The translations under genes were made by a program, and so were the position numbers. A stretch of 5,586 bases of DNA, taken from NCBI GenBank assembly GCA_947489925.1, contig CANLFK010000139.1, positions 1 through 5,586 on the forward strand, read 5' to 3'. The stretch's first letter is position 1. Every line of letters begins with the position of its first letter. Positions 1-5,475 of this stretch are shown here, one piece after another. The notes beneath the pieces were generated by a model. The model was given only the letters and a program-made list of their open reading frames with translations. It was not told where the DNA came from and made no database searches. The DNA comes from Candidatus Caenarcanales bacterium. Its GTDB lineage: Bacteria; Cyanobacteriota; Vampirovibrionia; Caenarcaniphilales; Caenarcanaceae.

Positions 1-241
1 TAATTTTAGTTTAAAACAAAGTATTAATAAATATTTTAAATTATTCTTTCAAATACTCACTGGAACAAGCAGCTTAGCAATTTTAGCTAGTATATTTATT
101 AGTTTTTATTATAAAAATATTCAGCTCTCTATAAATATAAATTCTATTATTTTTATGATATTAGGTTCTGTATTATTTATGGCTTGGTTGATTTTACTTA
201 TACAAAAAATTAAATTTAAACGAAATGAAAAAAATTCCTGA
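1..241 (+). CDS. C-terminal part of a membrane protein, 5' end outside the window
   Basis: The frame beginning at base 2 is open from the window edge to a TGA at 239-241, giving about 79 residues with no in-frame ATG in the first 150 bases, so the gene most likely starts upstream. Two hydrophobic stretches are visible. One is centred on a run reading roughly LAILASIFISFYY (about bases 77-112). The other runs from IIFMILGSVLF to AWLILLI (about bases 146-205). They are separated by a short polar loop (KNIQLSININ). The protein ends in a basic tail rich in Lys/Arg/Asn (IKFKRNEKNS), which suggests two membrane helices with a cytoplasmic C-terminus. I do not recognise the family. Hydrophobic residues encoded in AT-rich DNA can keep a frame open by chance, but two helices separated by a polar turn and followed by a positive tail look like real coding. 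Confidence 0.5.
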   Translation, partial: NFSLKQSINKYFKLFFQILTGTSSLAILASIFISFYYKNIQLSININSIIFMILGSVLFMAWLILLIQKIKFKRNEKNS

Positions 242-249
242 AGAATAAA

Positions 250-281
250 TTATACAGATGTAATAAGTCTTATTATATAAT
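250..281 (+). promoter_or_regulatory. Putative promoter of the tRNA-Arg gene, with a palindrome in the spacer
   Basis: A perfect TATAAT lies at 276-281, ten bases before the first tRNA base, which is the usual distance for a stable-RNA promoter. The best -35 candidates are weak: TATACA at 251-256 (spacer 19) or TTATAC at 250-255 (spacer 20). The spacer contains a perfect inverted repeat, TAATAAG-T-CTTATTA (261-275), that abuts the -10 box. It could be an operator or could be chance in AT-rich DNA. It is not followed by a T-run, so it does not look like a terminator for the upstream gene. Confidence 0.5.
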
Positions 282-291
282 GTTTAACTTA

Positions 292-365
292 GCCTTCGTA
301 GCTCAATTGGATAGAGCAAGTCCGTCCTAAGGAATAGGTTGGGAGTTCGAGTCTCTCCGAGGGCA
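292..365 (+). tRNA. tRNA-Arg, anticodon CCU
   Basis: A full cloverleaf can be folded by hand. The acceptor stem 292-298 pairs with 358-364 in all seven positions (one G-U), and A365 is the discriminator base. The D stem is 301-304/314-317 with GG in the loop. The anticodon arm is 319-323/331-335 with the loop GTCCTAA at 324-330, placing CCT (326-328) at positions 34-36, which reads AGG arginine codons. The variable loop is five bases (336-340). The T arm is 341-345/353-357 with loop TTCGAGT. The 3' CCA is not encoded. The anticodon arm is imperfect: positions 28 and 42 form a G-A mismatch (320/334), and position 32 is G where a pyrimidine is usual. The rest of the molecule closely matches bacterial tRNA-Arg(CCU), so I call it functional but with an atypical anticodon arm. 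Confidence 0.9.
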
Positions 366-386
366 ATTTCGCTTTTTATTATCAAA

Positions 387-902
387 ATGTTTGCCAAAGA
401 AAATATATTTAAGATTAAGCAAGCTTTTTCAGAGCAATTATTACTGGATTTGAGCTTGAAAAACCTTTATTTGCCTTATAGTATGGCTTTAAAACAGGCT
501 CTCAGCTTGGGTTATAATTCAACTATTCTTTGTCCCGTAATGACTAATTGTGCGATTGAGTGGGCTAATTTTCATGCAGTTATTATTAATGAAATTATGC
601 ACTTTACTAATATTAGTCCTTTGCCAGTTTGCTTGATTTCAGGCGGAAATTTTAATAATAATTCCGAAGATAATCAGCTTTTTCTTTTTCATTTACTTAA
701 CTCTTTAAGAGCAGAAGAAGATTCAGTTAGCATGGCTTGTTTTGAATTTGAAAATGATTTTTATAAATATAGTTTTACGCATAATTCCAGCCAAAATTTA
801 ATTGAAAAACCAAATCAAATTCAAGTTGAAAAATATCAGCTAAATTATAAACTAAAATCTAAATTGGCTTTGAGACTATTTTTGCTAGAAAAAACTATTT
901 AA
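387..902 (+). CDS. Orphan hypothetical protein immediately downstream of tRNA-Arg
   Basis: This encodes 171 residues from the ATG at 387. The frame also extends upstream to a TTG at 339, but those extra 16 codons (GVRVSPRA...) translate the 3' half of the tRNA, a well-known annotation artefact, so the ATG is preferred. No Shine-Dalgarno sequence precedes it (the leader is ...TTTTTATTATCAAA). No signal peptide or clear membrane helix is visible. A moderately hydrophobic middle (about residues 46-82, with Cys48, Cys54 and an EWANFHAVIINEIMHF stretch) is followed by an Asn/Glu-rich hydrophilic segment (about 88-108) and a Lys-rich C-terminal region. I recognise no domain or catalytic motif. It may be read through from the tRNA promoter, since only 21 bases separate the two. 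It is convergent with tadC, 41 bases away. The long open frame favours a real gene, but its family and function are unknown. Confidence 0.6.
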   Translation: MFAKENIFKIKQAFSEQLLLDLSLKNLYLPYSMALKQALSLGYNSTILCPVMTNCAIEWANFHAVIINEIMHFTNISPLPVCLISGGNFNNNSEDNQLFLFHLLNSLRAEEDSVSMACFEFENDFYKYSFTHNSSQNLIEKPNQIQVEKYQLNYKLKSKLALRLFLLEKTI

Positions 903-928
903 TTTAAGAAGGTTTTTTCAATTTTTTA
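888..928 (+). terminator. Weak candidate intrinsic terminator between the orphan gene and tadC
   Basis: GAAAAAAC at 888-895 pairs perfectly with GTTTTTTC at 912-919 around a 16-base loop. On the + strand it is followed by AA and then a run of six T (922-927). The stem is almost all A-T and overlaps the last codons of the orphan gene, so its strength is doubtful. On the - strand no T-run follows the hairpin, so it is not an obvious terminator for the tad genes. Confidence 0.3.
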
Positions 929-943
929 TTAGTCAAATTCACA

Positions 944-1894
944 TTATCTAAATAATTGACCAGCCATTTGAGCGGCATTAAGGAAAATTGGACCCATTAA
1001 TAAAATAATAATTGGGAGAATAATAAAAGCCATAGTCTGCATAGACATTTTTTGTGCTAGCTGGGCAATTTCTGCCTGAATTTGTTGTTTACGACGGTCT
1101 CGGAAAAAGCTAGACATTTTAAATAAGGAATCGGCAATACTACCACCGGTCTTTTCGCTTTGATTCATTAAAGATGTAAAATAACGAATATTCTTGGAAT
1201 CACTTCTATTTGATAATTTATTCCAGCAGTCTGGTCTTTGTATACCCAAGTTTACATCTGCTTGCCAAGCCAAAAAGTCTTCTCTGATTGGTTGCAAAAC
1301 TGGATCATCGCCTAAATCATTTAAAATGTAACCAGCGGCTGTATCAAAGCTAACGCCCGCAATACAACAATTGGCAAAAAGATCAATCATGTCTGGTAAA
1401 GTTTTATCAATCATTAAAGATCTTTCAGCTGTTTTTTTTCTTAAGTTTGACTGAGGTCCCATAAAACCCAGTAAACCAACCAATAAAGTAGCCAGCAAAG
1501 TGTAAAGCATATCATGTGAAATCATTAAGGTTGCCACTCCCGCCAATAATCCACCAGACAATGCTCCGCTAATTTGTTGCACAAACAATACAATATGTGC
1601 ATTTGGGGTTCGATAACCAGCTTTATTTAAGGCTTCTAATTTTTCAGGGCTAGGAACTGGAGCAATTGTTCCAATTAAATTCATAAAGTCTTGCCATAAT
1701 GATTCTCCACCTTTTACAGAGGAATCTCGTGATTCAAGAAATCCTTGATCTTGAAAACCATCTTGTAAAATAGCAATACGGCGATTTAAATTATCAGTGC
1801 TTCCAGCTTCCGCTTTTTGTTGATTATTCTGCACGACAAAGAATATGCCAGCACTGCAAATAACCACCAAGATAAGAATAATTGCGATTTCCAT
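944..1894 (-). CDS. tadC: TadC, Tad/Flp pilus inner-membrane platform protein
   Basis: This 316-residue protein has the architecture of the T2SF (GspF-like) family. TadC works with TadB as the inner-membrane assembly platform on which the TadA ATPase acts to add Flp pilin subunits. There is an N-terminal membrane helix (about 3-21) and a polar cytoplasmic linker. Two close helices follow (about 105-125 and 130-147), then the cytoplasmic helical T2SF domain (about 160-275), which contains LPDMIDLFANCCIAGVSFDTA (164-184) and the SEKTGGSIADSL segment (246-257). A last helix lies at about 285-308. PSPEKLEALNKAGYR before the central helices is typical of the family. It starts four bases after the tadB stop. 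No good ribosome-binding site precedes the ATG (only AAGG about 18 bases upstream), which suggests translational coupling to tadB. Length is normal. It is the last gene of the visible block; no tadD-like gene follows. Confidence 0.9.
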   Translation of the reverse strand: MEIAIILILVVICSAGIFFVVQNNQQKAEAGSTDNLNRRIAILQDGFQDQGFLESRDSSVKGGESLWQDFMNLIGTIAPVPSPEKLEALNKAGYRTPNAHIVLFVQQISGALSGGLLAGVATLMISHDMLYTLLATLLVGLLGFMGPQSNLRKKTAERSLMIDKTLPDMIDLFANCCIAGVSFDTAAGYILNDLGDDPVLQPIREDFLAWQADVNLGIQRPDCWNKLSNRSDSKNIRYFTSLMNQSEKTGGSIADSLFKMSSFFRDRRKQQIQAEIAQLAQKMSMQTMAFIILPIIILLMGPIFLNAAQMAGQLFR

Positions 1895-1898
1895 TTTT

Positions 1899-2900
1899 TT
1901 AAGTATCGATAGCCTTAACAGTTTTATACATTACAAAAATTCCAAAGCAATACCAGCAGAAACTCAAAAAGCCAATTGCTTTGCCTGTTGGTATACCAGC
2001 TGGAAACTCCCATTTGAAAAACTCGACATATGCTTCGGGCCAAGCAAAAGCTAATAAAGGAATTATTAACCAAGGAAAAGCTCCTAAAATACAAATACCC
2101 ACCATATTTTCTGAAACAGCAATATTAACTAAACCCTGTAGTCTAAATCGTTCAACAATTACTTGTGATAAAGTCGTTAAAATTGGTGCTAAAGACGCTC
2201 CAGTCTGATTTGCAACTTTAATAGCAATTACAAATATTAATAAATTCTTAGAGGGTAATCTTTGCCTAAATCTGTCTAAAGCAGTATTCATGTCTGTTCC
2301 TAAGCCCAATTCAGTTGATAAAAGCCCCATTTCGGTACTAAGAGGTGCTTCAGACCCTTCTGCCACAAAACGAATCGAACTCACAAAAGTACCACCAGAC
2401 TTCATGCTAGCAGACATAACATCTAAACCAACTCCAAATTGCTCATCAAAAACACTAATTCTTTGCCCAATATGCATATTTAAAATAAAGTAAGCAATAG
2501 ACGGCACTAAAATAAACAAAACTATTGAAAAGACAAAAGCCCAAATACCAAAAGTACTTTGCAAAAGATAAATTACTAAAGCACTTAATACTATAGAAAT
2601 TAGAAATATATTAACGCACCACTGAAAAGCCTTAATGCGATAACCAGCATGCACAAATTTTTCGCCCAAAAGGGGAAAGCCATCATTTATTCGGCTGTCA
2701 ATATGCTCTAAAACAGATTCTTGATATTCAGCAAATTCACCATCAGCGACATCATCTTCCATGCCCTTGGATTGAGCCGCAAAAGTTTGCCTTAGCCTGT
2801 CATCAGTATATTCTTTTTGCTGAATATCCAGAAACATTTTGGCTCCAATACCACCAGCTAAAGCCAAAACAATTAAACCTATAATTTCGAGCATTCCCAT
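1899..2900 (-). CDS. tadB: TadB, Tad/Flp pilus inner-membrane platform protein
   Basis: This 333-residue T2SF-family membrane protein pairs with TadC to form the platform for Flp pilus assembly. Predicted helices lie at about 4-23 (N-terminal anchor), 94-114, 118-141, 265-288 and 307-327. The cytoplasmic T2SF domain occupies about 150-260 and shows the expected landmarks: FDEQFGVGLDVMSASMKSGG (151-170), a PLSTEMGLLSTELGLG segment (186-201), ALDRFRQRLPSKNL (207-220), IAIKVANQTGASLAPIL (225-241) and the conserved RFRLQGLVNI (251-260). The start is supported by AAGGAG at 2911-2916, ten bases upstream. This site lies inside the last codons of tadA (AGG AGA), and only six bases separate the two genes, so they are surely co-transcribed. 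A second ATG two codons downstream is a poorer match to the spacing. TadB and TadC are diverged paralogues; its position directly after tadA supports TadB. Confidence 0.92.
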   Translation of the reverse strand: MGMLEIIGLIVLALAGGIGAKMFLDIQQKEYTDDRLRQTFAAQSKGMEDDVADGEFAEYQESVLEHIDSRINDGFPLLGEKFVHAGYRIKAFQWCVNIFLISIVLSALVIYLLQSTFGIWAFVFSIVLFILVPSIAYFILNMHIGQRISVFDEQFGVGLDVMSASMKSGGTFVSSIRFVAEGSEAPLSTEMGLLSTELGLGTDMNTALDRFRQRLPSKNLLIFVIAIKVANQTGASLAPILTTLSQVIVERFRLQGLVNIAVSENMVGICILGAFPWLIIPLLAFAWPEAYVEFFKWEFPAGIPTGKAIGFLSFCWYCFGIFVMYKTVKAIDT

Positions 2901-2906
2901 AATGGT

Positions 2907-4295
2907 TTATCTCCTTGGTGGTTGCTGAGGAGCTTGTTGAGTATTTTCGGGTGCAAATAAATCCATTGGTACTTCCATTCCATGAGCTCGTAAATGCCCT
3001 AAACATTTAGGTAAAACCCCAGTAGGCATAAATTGACCGATTATTTTTCCATTTTGATCAAGCCCAGTTTGCTTATAAACAAATATGTCTTGGGAAGTAA
3101 TAGTTTCACCTTCCATTCCGACAATTTCACTAATTTGCTTAACACGGCGGCTTCCATCAGAAAAGCGAGATTGTAAAACAATAATATTAACCGTTGAAGC
3201 AATCATTTCACGGACAGTTTTTAAAGGTAAATCTAAACCGCTCATTAAAACCAGCGTTTCAAGCCTTTTTAAAGTATCTCGAGTTGTATTAGCGTGCAAA
3301 CTTGTCATTGAGCCTTCATGTCCAGTATTCATAGCTTGTAACATATCCACCGCTTCTCCAGCTCTGCATTCTCCTACTACTACTCTATTTGGTCGCATAC
3401 GCAAAGCATTTCTGATTAAATCACGAGCTGTTACTAAACCTTGTCCTTCAGCGTTTGCTGGGCGGGTTTCTAATCTGACAACATGGTCAATATAACTATG
3501 TATTCTTAATTCAGCTGAATCTTCAATAGTAATTACTCTTTCTTCATTATCAATAAAAGAGGATAGTGAATTTAAGAGAGTGGTTTTTCCAGAGCCAGTA
3601 CCGCCAGCTACTAATAAATTCATTTTCCCTTTGACGCACATGGCTAAGAAAGACGCCATTTTTTTTGTTAAAGCTCCAAATCCAACCAAATCATCCATTA
3701 AAAGAGCTTTTTTGGGGAATTTACGAATGGTTACAACACTGCCATCTAAAGCCAAAGGAGCAATAATAGCATTTACCCGTGAGCCATCTGGTAATCTGGC
3801 ATCTACCATTGGGCTTGAGTGATCTATTCGTCTTCCAATACGCAAAGTAATTCGTCGAATAACATGTAATAAATGTACTTCATCTTCAAATATAACTTCT
3901 TTGAGTTTGCTCATTCGTCCGCCTTGCTCAATGAATATGGTTTTATAATTATTAATCATAATTTCTGAAATTGAATCATCTCTTAATAAAGGCTCAAGAG
4001 GACCAAATCCAAGAACTTCATCAGTTAATTCGCTGATTAGCATTGATTTTTGCTCTGGCGAAAGTGGAATACCTTGGCGAGCAGCTAAAGCATGTACAAT
4101 TTGACTGATTTGTTGTTTTATTTCATTCTGGTTTATATCTCCGCTTAAGTCTTCAGGAGAGATTTCATTTAATAATTGACTATGTAATTCTTTTCTTAAT
4201 TGATAATAAGCTGGGGTTTTTAAGTTAGCACTGCCTGTATTTAATTTATTTTGTTCTCTCTCAGATTGAATACGAGCCATTATGGAATCAGACAT
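2907..4295 (-). CDS. tadA: TadA/CpaF, Tad/Flp pilus assembly ATPase
   Basis: This 462-residue secretion ATPase of the PilT/VirB11/CpaF superfamily forms a cytoplasmic hexamer that powers Flp pilus assembly, and in some Tad systems retraction. The N-terminal helical region (about 1-90) leads into the CpaF-type N-terminal domain with LTDEVLGFGPLEPLL (90-104), IMINNYKTIFIEQGG (112-126) and the arginine-rich RRITLRIGRRIDHSSP (147-162). The RecA-like core has Walker A GGTGSGKTT (231-239, Lys237), an Asp box ITIEDSAELR (255-264), Walker B RVVVGECR (304-311, catalytic Glu309 expected) and a His box TGHEGSMTSLHANT (324-337). All key residues are present, so the enzyme should be active. The C-terminal tail is Pro/Gln-rich (QQAPQQPPRR). 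The first ATG is preferred over the one at codon 6 because GAGGAA (4305-4310) lies nine bases before it. It is the first gene of the tadA-tadB-tadC block and is divergent from the exported protein gene. Confidence 0.96.
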   Translation of the reverse strand: MSDSIMARIQSEREQNKLNTGSANLKTPAYYQLRKELHSQLLNEISPEDLSGDINQNEIKQQISQIVHALAARQGIPLSPEQKSMLISELTDEVLGFGPLEPLLRDDSISEIMINNYKTIFIEQGGRMSKLKEVIFEDEVHLLHVIRRITLRIGRRIDHSSPMVDARLPDGSRVNAIIAPLALDGSVVTIRKFPKKALLMDDLVGFGALTKKMASFLAMCVKGKMNLLVAGGTGSGKTTLLNSLSSFIDNEERVITIEDSAELRIHSYIDHVVRLETRPANAEGQGLVTARDLIRNALRMRPNRVVVGECRAGEAVDMLQAMNTGHEGSMTSLHANTTRDTLKRLETLVLMSGLDLPLKTVREMIASTVNIIVLQSRFSDGSRRVKQISEIVGMEGETITSQDIFVYKQTGLDQNGKIIGQFMPTGVLPKCLGHLRAHGMEVPMDLFAPENTQQAPQQPPRR

Positions 4296-4453
4296 AATTT
4301 TAATTTCCTCAAATATCTTCTTATTTACATAAAATTCCCCAAACCTTCATTTAAAATTGCAAGGCTTACCCTAAAACTTTGTACTAGATAATGACAAATT
4401 CTTATAGAACCTAAAACACTATATAATTTTTGCAAGAAATAATTTATTAAAAA
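4296..4453. other. Divergent intergenic region between tadA and the exported-protein gene
   Basis: These 158 AT-rich bases must hold the start signals for both divergent genes. On the - side only the tadA ribosome-binding site (4305-4310) is clear; I find no convincing -35/-10 pair for tadA. Two short direct repeats are present, CCTAAAAC at 4370-4377 and 4410-4417, and TTGCAAG at 4357-4363 and 4430-4436. Both could be chance at this base composition. Confidence 0.4.
4422..4427 (+). promoter_or_regulatory. Candidate -10 box for the exported-protein gene
   Basis: A perfect TATAAT lies 26 bases before the ATG at 4454. No good -35 stands at 16-18 bases: TTCTTA at 4399-4404 is weak, and ATGACA at 4391-4396 matches TTGACA well but is 25 bases away. 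A single perfect -10 in AT-rich DNA is only modest evidence. Confidence 0.35.
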
Positions 4454-5041
4454 ATGCAAAATAAAATTTTATTATCACTTTTGTTTTTATCGGTCAGCTC
4501 ATTTGCTGAAGCAAAGCCTAATTATAATAATTGGAAATTAAGCTTAAACTGTCTTGGTCCAATTTGTGTTGGAATGAGCATTGAACAAGCTTCCAAAATT
4601 ACTAACTTAAAGCCTGTAATGGACGAAAACAATACCGTTATCGATAATAATGGCTTGAGTCACACTTTTAAAACTTATCAAGAAGCAATAAAATCACCTA
4701 ATCATTGTTTTCATATTAGTTTTGAGCATCCTTTACTTAAGAATGTTGGATTTATGATTACTAATAAACATATTTCAAGAATAGAAATAGATGGTGAAAG
4801 TATTAAAACTTTAAGTGGCATTGGAATTGGTGATTCAGAGGAAAAAGTAAAGAAAACTTATAAAGATAAAATCACGATAGAGCCTCATCAATACGAGGAA
4901 AAAGGACACTATCTAATCTATAAGCCAAAAGATAAAGCTGATCAAAAGTACAATCTTTTATTTGAAACTGACGGTAAAAAAGTAATTCGCTTTCGCTCTG
5001 GCTATGCAGAAGAAGTTTATTTGTGTGAAGGTTGTTCATAA
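4454..5041 (+). CDS. Exported cysteine-containing protein of unknown function
   Basis: This 195-residue protein has a textbook Sec signal peptide: MQNK, then a hydrophobic core LLSLLFLSVSSF, then likely signal peptidase I cleavage after AEA (residues 18-20). There is no lipobox cysteine, so it should be soluble in the periplasm or outside the cell. The mature part has two similar motifs, GPICVGMSIEQASKI (35-49) and GIGIGDSEEKVKKTY (122-136). Each has a Gly-x-Gly or Val-Gly turn followed by a helix, the pattern of small BamE-like or tandem hypothetical periplasmic domains. The segment around LLFETDGKKVIRFRSG (168-183) and the EGCS terminus resemble an uncharacterised family in Gram-negative bacteria that I recall only by sequence style. 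Cysteines are at 33, 38, 85, 191 and 194, including a C-terminal CEGC. The start lacks a clear Shine-Dalgarno sequence. It is divergent from tadA and ends seven bases from the convergent antitoxin-like gene. No enzymatic motif is evident, and a link to the pilus is unproven. Confidence 0.8.
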   Translation: MQNKILLSLLFLSVSSFAEAKPNYNNWKLSLNCLGPICVGMSIEQASKITNLKPVMDENNTVIDNNGLSHTFKTYQEAIKSPNHCFHISFEHPLLKNVGFMITNKHISRIEIDGESIKTLSGIGIGDSEEKVKKTYKDKITIEPHQYEEKGHYLIYKPKDKADQKYNLLFETDGKKVIRFRSGYAEEVYLCEGCS

Positions 5042-5048
5042 TATTTAA

Positions 5049-5246
5049 CTAAGCTACTTTATTTTTATTGTTTGAATTTGAAAACTCCATTTTAGCCAAC
5101 CATTGAGAATAGTAATCAGAATTGCAAACAGTTTGAAAATACTTAATTTCCTCAGCAGGAGACAAGTTTTTTATTGTTTCATATATCTTTTCTTGAACTT
5201 GCCTCTTTAATTCAAGGGTATCAAATTCTTTGTTATTTTTATTCAT
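5049..5246 (-). CDS. Small antitoxin-like protein paired with a PIN-domain gene
   Basis: This is a 65-residue, charged, soluble protein. Residues 6-36 (KEFDTLELKRQVQEKIYETI through LSPAEEIKYFQ) form two predicted amphipathic helices around an LSPAEE turn, followed by a low-complexity Asn/Lys-rich tail (NSNNKNK). Short proteins with this EFD..ELK..VQ..I layout are, to my knowledge, found beside PIN-domain genes and are presumed to be antitoxins. Its ATG (5244-5246) overlaps the last codons of the PIN gene by eight bases (ATGAATAA), which indicates translational coupling. The gene order, toxin first and antitoxin second, is the reverse of classical vapBC. A purine-rich AGGGA about 14 bases upstream is a weak ribosome-binding site. 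No ribbon-helix-helix or AbrB-type DNA-binding motif is obvious, so its mode of repression, if any, is unclear. Confidence 0.6.
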   Translation of the reverse strand: MNKNNKEFDTLELKRQVQEKIYETIKNLSPAEEIKYFQTVCNSDYYSQWLAKMEFSNSNNKNKVA

Positions 5247-5475
5247 AATTTATTATTTCCCTAGGAGAAACTATTGTTAATATTCCATATCCATTCAAAA
5301 GATTAATTTGATTGTACATTTTCATTTTATCAAGTTGCACAATATGTTTAAAGTTCCAAGAAACAATTGCATCAGCCATCGAAATGGTTGCAATAGCGAC
5401 ATGAGTTGCATCATCAGTTGATTTCGGAGAAACAATATTTGCCTCTAAGTAAGCATTTCTTAAGTACCTAGACAA
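5239..5475 (-). pseudogene. C-terminal half of a PIN-domain (VapC-like) toxin, N-terminus missing
   Basis: PIN-domain toxins are Mg-dependent RNases with four acidic residues, typically 130-160 residues long. Here only 78 residues can be read from a TTG at 5473-5475. They match the C-terminal half of one PIN subfamily: STDDATHVAIAT (19-30, Asp21/Asp22), ADAIVSWNFKHIV (34-46, Asp35 and Asn41), then KMYNQINLLNGYGIL and a terminal SPREI. The first catalytic Asp and the following Glu would lie in the missing N-terminal half. The same frame stays open only back to 5505, where an in-frame TAA (5506-5508) stops it. Within that stretch homology seems to begin near LLSRYL. Another frame on this strand is open from the window edge to a TAG at 5468-5470, so a frameshift near 5470-5490 could have split the gene. 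Alternatively the 5' part is truly lost. It overlaps the antitoxin-like gene by eight bases. It is probably inactive as an RNase. Confidence 0.65.

Noticed and set aside
292..365. tRNA as an integration (att) site for a mobile element
   Set aside because: No integrase gene and no repeat of the tRNA 3' end is seen elsewhere in the window.
339..386. Extension of the orphan protein to a TTG at 339 (N-terminus GVRVSPRA...)
   Set aside because: These codons are the 3' half of the tRNA-Arg gene; translated tRNA ends of this kind are a common false N-terminus.
1845..2493. Open + strand frames opposite tadB and tadC (1845-2054, 1981-2208, 2290-2493)
   Set aside because: They overlap conserved T2SF coding on the other strand and show no independent coding features.
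2803..3006. Minus-strand frame across the tadA/tadB junction
   Set aside because: It is out of frame with both conserved genes and has a Ser/Thr-rich, featureless translation.
3085..3822. Open + strand frames opposite tadA (3085-3495 and 3580-3822)
   Set aside because: They are antisense to a well-conserved ATPase, have no ribosome-binding sites and encode low-complexity Ser/Thr/Ile-rich translations; shadow frames.
4357..4436. Short direct repeats CCTAAAAC and TTGCAAG in the tadA upstream region
   Set aside because: At 7-8 bases with unequal spacing in AT-rich DNA they are within chance expectation; kept only as a note on the intergenic region.
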